Part shown: positions 1 to 6,465 of the stretch, one piece after another
How positions within the stretch are numbered: position 1 is the stretch's first letter
Layout: the number at the start of each line of letters is the position of its first letter
Source of the DNA: Deinococcus sp.
Lineage (GTDB): Bacteria > Deinococcota > Deinococci > Deinococcales > Deinococcaceae
Direction of reading: 5' to 3'
NCBI GenBank assembly: GCA_025351205.1
Contig: JANXWI010000219.1
Span: 1-10,262 of the forward strand
DNA: 10,262 nucleotides
Translations under genes and position numbers: made by a program
Notes under the pieces: model-generated
Databases searched by the model: none
The model's input: the letters and a program-made list of their open reading frames with translations, nothing else
What the model was told of the DNA's origin: nothing

Positions 1-79
1 TGAGGAAGGTGGCCAGCACTTCGCCCGAATCCGGAGCTACATCTCGACCTGCCACAAGCAAGGATTGAATGTCTGGCAT
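1..79 (-). CDS. Unidentified protein, N-terminal fragment
   Basis: Reading leftward from ATG at 77-79 gives an open frame of 26 residues to the window edge, beginning MPDIQSLLVAGRDVAPDSG. It carries no motif I recognise. A KH/R3H protein (Jag/KhpB) often follows yidC in bacteria, but the visible residues do not show that family's hallmarks, so I do not assign it. The start is supported by an extended -10-like box about 25 nt upstream; there is no convincing Shine-Dalgarno sequence. Another start further upstream in the same frame is possible. The 69-nt gap after yidC and its own promoter-like box suggest it is not strictly part of the yidC operon. Confidence 0.4.
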   Translation of the reverse strand, partial: MPDIQSLLVAGRDVAPDSGEVLATFL

Positions 80-104
80 GGACTCGTTAGCATTTTTCGA
101 GGCG

Positions 105-110
105 ATGTTA
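105..110 (-). promoter_or_regulatory. Extended -10-like promoter box for the leftmost gene
   Basis: On the minus strand the sequence reads TGATAACAT, matching the extended -10 pattern TGnTAnnnT. It lies between the yidC stop codon and the next minus-strand start at 79, predicting transcription initiation near position 98. There is no good -35 match at 17 bp, as tolerated by extended -10 promoters. This is a prediction from pattern only. Confidence 0.35.
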
Positions 111-148
111 TCATGCCTGACTTCACCCGCTGAGCAGTTACGATATAA

Positions 149-1783
149 CTACTTCTTGTTGCCCGTCGCAGGTTTGATGGTCGTCTTGAGCACCTTGCTG
201 GCAGGTGAGGGTGAGGTGGCCTTGCTCAGCGAGGTCTTCTGGGCCTTCGCCCCCTGCGACCTGCCGTCACTCACCTTCTCGACAACCACGCTGCCGCCGG
301 ACGCCAGCCCGCCCAGCATCTGGGCCTCGACCTGCTTGTTGATCAGAAACTGCTGGCCCGCGCCGATCAGCGTGGAGATGATCCAGTAGAGTGTGACGCC
401 CGCCGGGAAGGTCAGGGCGAAATACAGGTAGATGATGTAGATGAACGACTGCTGCTTGAACATCTGCGGCGATTTGCGGGTGCTGATGTACAGCTGAAGC
501 AGGTTGGCGGCCACGTACACCACCGCCAGGATATACAGCGGGTCGGGCAGGCTGAGGTCGGGCAGCCACCACAGGCCCTGGTCGAACTCGAAGTTGCGGA
601 AGGTGGAAAACAGCACGGCCAGAATCGGCAGCGGAATAAACATGCTCAGGCAGCCCGCCGGGTTGACGTTGTTTTCCTTGTACAGCCGCATGGTCTCCTG
701 CTGGAGCCGCTGCGGGTCGTCTTTGTAGCGGGTCTGGGCCTCTTTCAGCATCGGCTGGACCATCTGCATCTTGGCGGTGGTGCGGCCCTGGGTCTGCATC
801 AGCGGCCAGATGGCCAACCTGAGCAGCACCGTGAACACGAAGATCACCAGTCCCCAGCTCTTCAGGAAGGTGTACAGGTACTCCATGAACTTGACGAGGT
901 ACAGGCTGATCTGCCCGAAGATGTTGGGCGTGAACAGGCCGGGCAGCTTGGTGTAGCCCTCCTGGTACAGGTGGATCAGCTCGTTCTTGCCGCCGTAGAT
1001 GTCGAGCTTGGTGCTGCCCGCAGCCCTGAGGGTCAGGCTGGCCTGCTGGCCGCCGACGGTGGTGCTGCTGAGGGGACTGCCAGCCGGATTGCCCACTCCG
1101 GGGCGCACCACCAGCATGTGGGCGGTGTACGAATTGGACCCCAGACCCAGAAAGCCGGTGGTCAGGGTGTCGAACAGCGCGGCGTACTGGACGTTCTTGC
1201 TGCCCGCCGCGCCCTCGACGACCTGCCCACCCTGGGCCAGATTGCGGATGCCGGGGTTGGCGTTCTTGCCCAGCCCGTCGAAGACGACAGTGTAGCCGGT
1301 TGCGCCCACCACGTTGATCTCGGTCTGCATGTTGAACTGGCGCGGGTGCAGCACCACGGTCTTGGTCACGGTGGCCGCGCCCTGGCTGTAGGTGAAGATG
1401 GCCTGCATCCGGTTGCCCGCCACGTCGCGCACCAGCTGCACGGGTTTGGCCGTCTTGACCGCCGTGTTGCCCGTGACGCTCACCCGCAGGGCGCTGCCGC
1501 CGCGCACCAGATTGACCGCGCCCTTTTCACCGATCAGCTTGGAAAAGTCGGGCTGACCGTTCTTGTCGTCGATCAGCCGTGTCCCGGCGGCCTGCTTGAT
1601 GTACCAGCCGACAATTTCGCCCGATGGGTTGAACACCACGTCCGCGAGGTTGCTGGTGTAAATGGTGGCGGGCTTGCCGTTGAAATTCTGGGTCTCGATC
1701 CAGTCGGGCTTGACGCTGGCGCCGGCACTTCCGGCAGCAGCGAGGCCGAGAACGGCCAGCAGGGGATTCAGGAATTTCATCAT
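149..1783 (-). CDS. yidC: YidC membrane protein insertase
   Basis: YidC inserts and folds inner-membrane proteins, alone or with SecYEG. The 544-residue product starts with a hydrophobic signal-like stretch (residues 4-22), followed by a large extracytoplasmic beta-rich domain (about 25-285) as in Gram-negative and Thermus YidC. The conserved 5-helix core starts near 300. It shows the hydrophilic-groove arginine in the first core helix (R322, VLLRLAIW), a charged cytoplasmic hairpin (about 333-372), the NPAGC motif at 374-378 followed by a PLPILAVLF helix, then helices near 415-433, 446-462 and 463-482. The tail (500-544) is basic, Ser/Lys-rich and ends in GNKK, consistent with ribosome contact. 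The start at 1783 overlaps the yidD stop as ATGA, implying translational coupling; a second ATG follows immediately. Identification is firm from the core domain. Confidence 0.95.
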   Translation of the reverse strand: MMKFLNPLLAVLGLAAAGSAGASVKPDWIETQNFNGKPATIYTSNLADVVFNPSGEIVGWYIKQAAGTRLIDDKNGQPDFSKLIGEKGAVNLVRGGSALRVSVTGNTAVKTAKPVQLVRDVAGNRMQAIFTYSQGAATVTKTVVLHPRQFNMQTEINVVGATGYTVVFDGLGKNANPGIRNLAQGGQVVEGAAGSKNVQYAALFDTLTTGFLGLGSNSYTAHMLVVRPGVGNPAGSPLSSTTVGGQQASLTLRAAGSTKLDIYGGKNELIHLYQEGYTKLPGLFTPNIFGQISLYLVKFMEYLYTFLKSWGLVIFVFTVLLRLAIWPLMQTQGRTTAKMQMVQPMLKEAQTRYKDDPQRLQQETMRLYKENNVNPAGCLSMFIPLPILAVLFSTFRNFEFDQGLWWLPDLSLPDPLYILAVVYVAANLLQLYISTRKSPQMFKQQSFIYIIYLYFALTFPAGVTLYWIISTLIGAGQQFLINKQVEAQMLGGLASGGSVVVEKVSDGRSQGAKAQKTSLSKATSPSPASKVLKTTIKPATGNKK

Positions 1784-2145
1784 GGTTCACGCTTCTTTTG
1801 ACGAGGGGCGGGCTTGAGGGCGGGGGAAGCTTGCAAGGAGGCTGTGCTGGACGGCGACTGCGCCGATTGGATCATGGGAGAAACCGGGTGACCTCGGGGG
1901 ATCGGCACCGGGTCGTAGCCCCCCGGATGAAACGGATGACACCGCAGGATACGCGACGCGGCCAGCCAGCTGCCCCGCACCGCCCCGTGCAGCCCGATGG
2001 CCTGGGCGGCGTACTCGCTACAGGTGGGCGTGAAGCGGCAACTCGGCGCGGCCTTGAGCGGCGACAATTTGCGCTGATACCCACGCACCGCCCTGATGAG
2101 CAACCGGGCCGGGAGGGTCACGGAAAGCGGGGCAGGAGCGCTCAC
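1780..2145 (-). CDS. yidD: YidD membrane protein insertion efficiency factor
   Basis: Small membrane-associated protein that assists YidC-dependent insertion. The hallmark region is residues 12-80: an amphipathic N-terminal helix (LPARLLIRAVRGYQRKLSP), then SCRFTPTCSEYA with C36 and C42, and RILRCHPFHPGGYDPVP with C69. I place the start at GTG 2145, which overlaps the rnpA stop as GTGA and gives 121 residues; GTG at 2121 is an alternative that removes eight residues. The open frame runs further upstream to 2430, but that part lies antiparallel in phase to rnpA and has no family similarity. Typical YidD is about 70-85 residues; here a Ser/Pro-rich, lysine-ended tail of some 40 residues follows the conserved core. 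The gene is coupled at both ends, to rnpA and to yidC. Confidence 0.9.
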   Translation of the reverse strand: MSAPAPLSVTLPARLLIRAVRGYQRKLSPLKAAPSCRFTPTCSEYAAQAIGLHGAVRGSWLAASRILRCHPFHPGGYDPVPIPRGHPVSPMIQSAQSPSSTASLQASPALKPAPRQKKREP

Positions 2146-2669
2146 GGCTGACCTGCCGCCGGAGCCGGTTTCGCTGGCCCGCGCCCGCCTTTCGGCCTGC
2201 CTTTTGCCTTGGGGTCGAAGCTGCCCAGCGCTTTTGCCAAAGCCGCCTGAAGCTCCGCAAAAGGCGCGTCGAGCACCAGCGCCGCCGGACTCAGGATGGC
2301 GCGGCAGGGCGGCAGCGCGGGCAGGGTCCGCAGCGCCTCCTGCACCCGGCGACGCGCCCGGTTGCGGTGAACCGCCAGTTTTAGGGTCTTCTTGGGAACC
2401 ACGATGCCAATGATGGCGCGTGGCCGCCACTGCTCACCGTAACGCGGGCGATAGTCGGTCACGCGCAGCTGGAACAGCCTGGTGCGGATCACCTGCCCGT
2501 GCGCCCTGACCTTGCGAAACTCGCGGTCCCCACGCAGAGAAACCAGCGCCACCTTCTTCACGGCTGGCGTGAGGGTGGCGCTGGGGTCTGTGTTACTGGG
2601 AGCTGTGTTACTGGGAGCTGTACCACCGGAGTCCGTGGCGCTGGTATTGAGGATCAGGCGAGGCTCCAT
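2142..2669 (-). CDS. rnpA: Ribonuclease P protein component, N-terminally extended
   Basis: Protein subunit of RNase P, which with the catalytic RNA trims tRNA 5' leaders. The 175-residue product contains the family core at about 42-150: RGDREFRKVRAHG, then IIGIVVPKKTLKLAVHRNRARRRVQEAL, which holds the RNR signature (residues 102-110). Typical bacterial RnpA is near 110-130 residues. This one has about 40 extra residues at the N-terminus, including Pro/Thr/Ser pentad repeats (GGTAP, SNTAP, SNTDP), and a Gly/Lys/Pro-rich C-terminal tail of about 25. ATG 2669 is the most upstream start in frame: the stop next upstream lies inside the end of rpmH. No Shine-Dalgarno precedes it, so a shorter form from GTG near 2561 or 2552 cannot be excluded. 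The stop overlaps the yidD start. Confidence 0.93.
   Translation of the reverse strand: MEPRLILNTSATDSGGTAPSNTAPSNTDPSATLTPAVKKVALVSLRGDREFRKVRAHGQVIRTRLFQLRVTDYRPRYGEQWRPRAIIGIVVPKKTLKLAVHRNRARRRVQEALRTLPALPPCRAILSPAALVLDAPFAELQAALAKALGSFDPKAKGRPKGGRGPAKPAPAAGQP
2591..2620. repeat. Perfect 15-bp tandem duplication inside rnpA
   Basis: The unit TGTTACTGGGAGCTG occurs at 2591-2605 and again at 2606-2620 without mismatch. Flanking bases on both sides resemble the unit loosely. On the coding strand it encodes the repeated pentad around SNTAP in the non-conserved N-terminal extension of RnpA. A length of 15 bp keeps the reading frame, so copy number could vary without breaking the gene. Confidence 0.85.
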
Positions 2670-2730
2670 AGCAGCAATGGTACGACGCCTGAAGCGGGCT
2701 GGGTGTCCCCGGAGGGGGAAACTCCCGGCC

Positions 2731-2865
<135 letters not shown>

Positions 2866-2892
2866 GGGTGTTCTCCTGTCTGGCGGCCTTCT

Positions 2893-2914
2893 CCGCAGTG
2901 GGTGCCCTCTGCGG
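2893..2914 (-). promoter_or_regulatory. Hairpin in the rpmH leader, near the ribosome binding site
   Basis: On the minus strand CCGCAG (complement of 2909-2914) pairs perfectly with CTGCGG (complement of 2893-2898) around a 10-nt loop. Its 3' base is about 18 nt before the AGGAG of rpmH. It could affect rpmH translation or mRNA stability; no experimental support is visible. Confidence 0.4.
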
Positions 2915-2952
2915 GTGGCCTGCCGTTTTTGCCCAGAACAGCGCCGCTTCTT

Positions 2953-2984
2953 GACCTGGGCAGCGCCCATGAGGACGCTAGGTC
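2953..2984 (-). promoter_or_regulatory. Bulged stem-loop in the rpmH leader
   Basis: On the minus strand GACCTAGCG can pair with CGCT and AGGTC across a 10-nt loop, with a 4-nt GCCC bulge on the 3' side, giving nine pairs. An alternative is a small perfect hairpin, TGGGC-GCT-GCCCA, at 2957-2969, which shares the 3' bases and is mutually exclusive with it. Two competing folds in a leader are compatible with regulation, but this is inference from pairing only. Confidence 0.35.
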
Positions 2985-3032
2985 GATGACGACGCTTGGG
3001 CACTGCCCCGCCGAAACCGGGCAAACGAAAGG

Positions 3033-3038
3033 AGTGTA
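3033..3038 (-). promoter_or_regulatory. Extended -10 promoter for the rpmH cluster
   Basis: The minus strand reads TGGTACACT, an extended -10 (TGnTAnnnT) with TACACT at 3033-3038. There is no recognisable -35 at 17 bp. Transcription would start near 3026, giving L34 a leader of about 160 nt that contains the two stem-loops noted here. It is the best promoter candidate in the gap between the ABM-domain gene and rpmH. Confidence 0.45.
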
Positions 3039-3047
3039 CCATGCCTG

Positions 3048-3081
3048 GGCGGCGCGTGGGAAGAGGGAACGAGAGGCCGCC
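3048..3081 (-). terminator. Possible weak terminator hairpin after the ABM-domain gene
   Basis: GGCGGC and GCCGCC form a perfect 6-bp GC stem with a 22-nt loop, 13 nt past the stop of the minus-strand gene ending at 3094. There is no T-tract, so it is at best a weak terminator or just a chance GC-rich pairing. It lies immediately before the rpmH promoter box. Confidence 0.25.
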
Positions 3082-3093
3082 TGGACGACGTTC

Positions 3094-3684
3094 TCAGGGC
3101 CGCAGCCACACCCGGAAGGCCCGCGTCGCCTGTGGCATGACCAGGTAGGTCATGGCCGAAACCACCAGCAGCGCCTGCAAGAACGCCCTCACCGCCAGCG
3201 GCAGGTGGGCCAGCGAGGGGCCGACCAGCAGGCCGATCAGCAGGCTGGTCGGGTAGAGCGCCAGCAGCGTGACCGTCATCATCTTCCAGCGGCGCGGCTG
3301 GGCGAGCGAGGGGCTGCCCGGCGGGGTGAACCAGAACTCCAGCCCCGGCTGCTGCTCCAGCTCGGCCTCACCGTCGAGCAGCGGCGACACCTGGGCAATC
3401 CAGTCGGCCCGCTGAGGCGAGGCTTCCCAGCTCGCGGCGTTGGCGGCGTCGGCAAAGCGCACCACCAGCGTGTACTCGCGCTGCCCCGGAACCGGGCGCA
3501 CCACGCCGGTGCCCAGGTGGCCGGGCCAGTGCGCCAGCGTGTGGGTCACGCCACTCACCAGCGTCTCGAAGGCCGACTCCTGACCGGGGCGCACCCGGCG
3601 GCGCACCACCAGCGTGACCGGATCGCCGGGCTGCATGTCCGGGGCGTGAGGTTCCTGATGCTGAGAAGAGGACGGCAGCGTCAT
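3094..3684 (-). CDS. ABM-domain protein with C-terminal membrane helices
   Basis: The 196-residue product joins an antibiotic-biosynthesis-monooxygenase-like ferredoxin fold (about 20-118; VTLVVRRRVRPGQESAFE, then a HLGTGVVRP strand and a REYTLVVRF strand) to two membrane helices (about 135-157 and 161-183). This matches the architecture I know as COG3224-type ABM proteins. The linker FWFTPPGSP and the terminal VMPQATRAFRVWL are typical of that group. Function is not established for the family; the ABM fold is often a small heme or quinone-type ligand binder, so no enzyme activity is claimed. The start ATG at 3684 overlaps the stop of the exporter gene as ATGA, making this the last gene of a coupled three-gene operon. 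Confidence 0.75.
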   Translation of the reverse strand: MTLPSSSQHQEPHAPDMQPGDPVTLVVRRRVRPGQESAFETLVSGVTHTLAHWPGHLGTGVVRPVPGQREYTLVVRFADAANAASWEASPQRADWIAQVSPLLDGEAELEQQPGLEFWFTPPGSPSLAQPRRWKMMTVTLLALYPTSLLIGLLVGPSLAHLPLAVRAFLQALLVVSAMTYLVMPQATRAFRVWLRP

Positions 3685-4631
3685 GAGGTCTCCGCCTCGG
3701 CCCCTCTCCGGCTGCCCCGCCCCGGCCAGATGACCAGCACCACTCCCGCCAGAATCACCGCCAGGGCCAGCCAACCCAGGTGGCCCAGCCGCTCGCTTCC
3801 CAGGCCCACGCCCAGCAGCACCGCCACCAGCGGATTGACGTAGGCGTAACTGGTCGCCAGCGCCGGGCTGGTGTGCGCCACCAGATACATGTAGGCGCTG
3901 TAGGCCAGCAGGCTGCCCGCCACAATCAGGTAGAGCAGCGCCCACAGGCTTTCCGGGCTGGGCGTGCGCCACTGCTCACGAAACACCACGCTCAGCACCG
4001 CCAGCGTCGCGCCCCCCGTCAGCATCTCGGTGGCCGCGCCCATCAGGCCGCTGGGCAGCGGCATCCGGCGCGACCACTGGCTGCCGAAGGTCCAGCACAG
4101 CGGGGCCAGAATCAGCAGCGCGGCGGCCAGCGGGGTGGCCCGCAACTCGCCCAGGTTGAGCAGCACGATGCCCAGCAGCCCCACACCGATGCCTAACCAC
4201 TCGCGCCCACTTGTGCGCTCACCCCACAGCCGCCCGAACAGGCTGGAAAACAGCGGGCTGACCGCGATCAGCATGGCCGCCACACTGCTGCTGGCCTGCC
4301 GCTCGGCCAGCGTCACCAGCCCCGTGCCGCCGCCCAGCAGCAGCAGCCCCACCACCGCGCTCCAGCCCCACTGGCGGAGCGTAGGGGCCGCCGCGCCGCG
4401 CCACCTGAGTACAAGGTACAGCAGCGCCCCGGCCACCAGAAAACGTAGCGCCAGCATGCCCAGCGGCGGCAGGGTGGAAATGGCGACCTTGATGCCGAAG
4501 TAGGTGCTGCCCCAGATCAGGTACACCACGGCCAGCGCCCCCAGCACGGTGGGCGTCAGGGCGGCGCGGGCCGTGGGCTGATGCTTCTGCCCATTCCCCT
4601 GTTGCCGAACCTGCCGCTGAACGCTGCTCAA
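3681..4631 (-). CDS. EamA/DMT-family transporter, YedA-like
   Basis: A 316-residue inner-membrane protein of the drug/metabolite transporter superfamily. It has two EamA repeats, about residues 31-160 and 170-303, with around ten predicted helices. The first helix shows the family pattern YLIWGSTYFGIK, followed by PPLGMLALRFLVAGALL, and the second repeat ends in YVNPLVAVLLGVGLGSERL, the usual sequence before the last two helices. The substrate cannot be read from sequence; relatives export amino acids or other metabolites. The start is TTG at 4631, overlapping the upstream stop as TTGA. GGAAGG lies 9 nt upstream, and no in-frame ATG occurs before the first helix. The product is therefore translationally coupled to the aldose epimerase on one side and the ABM protein on the other. 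Confidence 0.85.
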   Translation of the reverse strand: MSSVQRQVRQQGNGQKHQPTARAALTPTVLGALAVVYLIWGSTYFGIKVAISTLPPLGMLALRFLVAGALLYLVLRWRGAAAPTLRQWGWSAVVGLLLLGGGTGLVTLAERQASSSVAAMLIAVSPLFSSLFGRLWGERTSGREWLGIGVGLLGIVLLNLGELRATPLAAALLILAPLCWTFGSQWSRRMPLPSGLMGAATEMLTGGATLAVLSVVFREQWRTPSPESLWALLYLIVAGSLLAYSAYMYLVAHTSPALATSYAYVNPLVAVLLGVGLGSERLGHLGWLALAVILAGVVLVIWPGRGSRRGAEAETS

Positions 4632-5551
4632 GACCAGTCGCCTTCCAGGGTCAGCCGGAACGCGCCGCCCATGCTCTGCCCCGGGGCCAGCACCCGCATG
4701 TCGGTGCCGTGGACGCCCCTGGCCGCCAGATTGAAGGCGTCGGTGGCGTGCGTCACGGGTTCCAGGGCCAGCGAGCCGTCTGGGGCGGTGAAGACCACCA
4801 GATGCGAGAAGACACTGTCGGCGGTGAGCGTCAGGGCGCGGCCACCTTCCTGCTGCCCGCCCCAGTTCAGGTGCGCCACCCCGTCCCAGGAGCTGTACAC
4901 CTGATCGAACTGTGCGGTCCCAAGTGAGTGCGCCCGCGAGAAATCGAGGTGGGGCGGCACCGGCTGCGGCCCGGCGGTGGGAATAGAAGAGGCGTCGGTG
5001 ACGTACACACCGCCCGCCTGAAAGCTGAGCGTGGGGTCGGTGTCGCCGTCCAGCCGGGCAAAGTAGGGGTGCAGGCCCATTCCGGCGGGCATCGGGCTGC
5101 TGTCAGCATTGGTCAGCGTAACCGAGGTGTCGAAGTGCGGGCCGTGCAGCAGGTACTCGACCTGCGCGGTGAAAGCCCAGGGCCAGTTCACGTCTTCAAA
5201 CCGGCGGCTGTCGAAGGTGCCGACCAGATGCGTGCCGCCGCGCCGCTCCACCGTCCAGGGGCGGTTGCGGACGTCGCCGTGCTGGACGCTGCCGGTGGCC
5301 GGGTTGGGCGTGAGCTGAATGCTGCGCCCCTCAAACAGAAAGCGGGCGTCACAGATGCGGTTGCTGTAGGGCAGCAGCAGGAAACTGCCGCACTGGCTGC
5401 TCGATTTTACCGTGCCCGGGTCAACGCGGCGCAGCACCGGACGCCCGGCAGAAGCTGATCCGGACGTGGCCGACAGGTTCAGCACGCTCGCGCCGATGTC
5501 TGGCAGGACCTGGAGGGTGAAGTGGTCGTTCGAGATGGTCTGGATGTTCAT
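4628..5551 (-). CDS. Aldose 1-epimerase family protein (mutarotase-like)
   Basis: Predicted cytosolic galactose-mutarotase-like enzyme (COG2017) interconverting sugar anomers. The 307-residue product has the expected ordered motifs: PYSNRI (61-66, with N63 and R65), HGDVRNRPW (H91), GMGLHPYF (H161, catalytic acid position), FDQVYS (D216) and LALEPVTHATDAFN (E264, catalytic base position). All key positions appear intact, so activity is likely, though the sugar is unknown. ATG 5551 is chosen because GGAG lies 5 nt upstream and the protein then begins with the family's first strand; the frame remains open to 5653 without similarity. It heads a three-gene operon with the EamA exporter and the ABM protein. 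A tandem 20-bp repeat lies 36-76 nt upstream of the start and may be its operator. Confidence 0.82.
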   Translation of the reverse strand: MNIQTISNDHFTLQVLPDIGASVLNLSATSGSASAGRPVLRRVDPGTVKSSSQCGSFLLLPYSNRICDARFLFEGRSIQLTPNPATGSVQHGDVRNRPWTVERRGGTHLVGTFDSRRFEDVNWPWAFTAQVEYLLHGPHFDTSVTLTNADSSPMPAGMGLHPYFARLDGDTDPTLSFQAGGVYVTDASSIPTAGPQPVPPHLDFSRAHSLGTAQFDQVYSSWDGVAHLNWGGQQEGGRALTLTADSVFSHLVVFTAPDGSLALEPVTHATDAFNLAARGVHGTDMRVLAPGQSMGGAFRLTLEGDWS

Positions 5552-5587
5552 GGAGTCTCCGGCGTGTGGGAACAGCGAATGGACGGG

Positions 5588-5627
5588 TCTTGATCTCGCT
5601 GTGCTGGTCTTGATTTTGCTGTGCCGG
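5588..5627. repeat. Tandem 20-bp direct repeat upstream of the epimerase operon
   Basis: Two abutting copies, 5588-5607 and 5608-5627, match at 17 of 20 positions (shared TCTTGAT, then GCTGTG). The period of 20 bp is close to two helical turns, which puts both copies on the same face of the DNA, as expected of paired sites for one regulator. They lie between rlmB and the epimerase gene, in the probable promoter zone. No known consensus is recognised. Confidence 0.6.
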
Positions 5628-5668
5628 CCTTTCCTACAGGCTACGGGCCACACGCCACAAGCTGCCCT

Positions 5669-6379
5669 CTACTTCCGGCTGCCGATGGCGTGTTGAATCA
5701 GGATGCCCGCCGCCACCGAGGCGTTGAGGCTCCCTATCTGACCGCGCACCGGGATGCTCACCAGTTCGTCGCACTTCTCGCGCACCAATCGGCGCATGCC
5801 CTCGCCCTCGGCCCCGATCACCAGCGCCAGCGGGCGGTTGTAATCGAGTTGAGCCATGGGCCGCGCCGCCTCACCCGCCGCACCGTACACCCAGACGTTG
5901 TCCGCTTTCAGCTGCTCGATCAGCCGGGGCAGGTTCTTGGTCTGGGCCACCGGCAGAAAGCTGGTCGCGCCCGCCGCCGCCTTGGCCACCGTGGCGTTGA
6001 GAGGAGAGCTGCGGCGTTCCTCGACCACCACCCCGTGCGCCCCCAGCACCTCGGCGCTGCGAATGATCGCCCCGAAATTGCGCGGGTCGGTGATGCCGTC
6101 CAGAAGCACGATCAGCAGCTCTTCACCCCGGCTCTCGGCCCGGTCCAGAATGTCGTCGAGGCTGGCCCACTTCAGGTCCTCGACCTCGGCCAACACGCCC
6201 TGGTGATCCGAGGTTCCGGCCTGCACATCGAGGTCCTGGCGTGGGGCAAACCTGATCCGTACCCCGGAGGCCTTGAGTTCCTGTAAAAACGCGTCCTCGA
6301 TGCCGCGCGCCACCAGCAGTTCCTGCACCAGCCCGGCCCTGAGGGCTTCGAGAACCGGGTTTCTTCCGTAAAGCAGCAT
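5669..6379 (-). CDS. rlmB: 23S rRNA 2'-O-ribose methyltransferase (RlmB/SpoU family)
   Basis: SPOUT methyltransferase using S-adenosylmethionine, predicted to 2'-O-methylate a guanosine in the 23S rRNA peptidyl-transferase region (G2251 in E. coli). The 236-residue length fits RlmB (243 in E. coli). The N-terminal substrate-binding domain (1-75) begins with the diagnostic LLYGRNPVLEAL. The knotted catalytic domain (about 90-236) contains motif 1, DGITDPRNFGAIIRSAE (95-111, N101 and R107), motif 2, LVIGAEGEGMRRLV (about 186-199), and motif 3, IPVRGQIGSLNASVAAGIL (S217, N219). Related TrmH-family members acting on other rRNA sites cannot be fully excluded. ATG 6379 has no Shine-Dalgarno but sits 6 nt after a TAnnnT box, suggesting a leaderless mRNA. 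Confidence 0.88.
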   Translation of the reverse strand: MLLYGRNPVLEALRAGLVQELLVARGIEDAFLQELKASGVRIRFAPRQDLDVQAGTSDHQGVLAEVEDLKWASLDDILDRAESRGEELLIVLLDGITDPRNFGAIIRSAEVLGAHGVVVEERRSSPLNATVAKAAAGATSFLPVAQTKNLPRLIEQLKADNVWVYGAAGEAARPMAQLDYNRPLALVIGAEGEGMRRLVREKCDELVSIPVRGQIGSLNASVAAGILIQHAIGSRK

Positions 6380-6385
6380 GGGGCG

Positions 6386-6391
6386 AGGCTA
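6386..6391 (-). promoter_or_regulatory. Leaderless-type -10 box of rlmB
   Basis: The minus strand reads TAGCCT followed by six bases and then the rlmB ATG. TAnnnT about 6-7 nt before the start codon is the leaderless promoter pattern described for Deinococcus. The -35 position falls on the middle CAGGTTT iteron (AACCTG on this strand). Confidence 0.55.
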
Positions 6392-6392
6392 T

Positions 6393-6433
6393 CAGGTTTG
6401 AGAGGGGGCAGGTTTGACGGCTGGCAGGTTTAA
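6393..6433. repeat. Three CAGGTTT iterons with 16-bp period
   Basis: CAGGTTTGA at 6393, CAGGTTTGA at 6409 and CAGGTTTAA at 6425 begin exactly 16 bp apart. They fill the divergent gap between the -10 boxes of rlmB and the plus-strand gene at 6466, and the outer copies overlap the expected upstream promoter elements on both sides. The intervening bases are not conserved, so the spacing rather than overall duplication is what is preserved. They are probable protein-binding sites; no known regulator is recognised. Confidence 0.6.
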
Positions 6434-6453
6434 AAAATCGGGGCGCAGGGGGG

Positions 6454-6459
6454 TATTCT
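6454..6459 (+). promoter_or_regulatory. Leaderless-type -10 box of the 6466 gene
   Basis: TATTCT is followed by six bases (GGATTC) and then ATG 6466, the same geometry as at rlmB. No Shine-Dalgarno is present, so translation probably begins at or very near the 5' end of the mRNA. The -35 region at 17 bp is A-rich and a poor match. Confidence 0.55.
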
Positions 6460-6465
6460 GGATTC

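Noticed and set aside
1..79. Assignment of the leftmost fragment to jag/khpB because it follows yidC.
   Set aside because: The 26 visible residues carry no family hallmark and the gene seems to have its own promoter, so position alone is not enough.
971..1801. Long plus-strand frame of 276 codons opposite yidC.
   Set aside because: It is an antisense frame kept open by GC-rich codon bias; yidC on the other strand is unmistakable.
2866..3042. A 59-residue in-frame upstream extension of rpmH.
   Set aside because: L34 has a fixed short length, the ATG at 2865 has a strong ribosome binding site, and the extension resembles no known protein.
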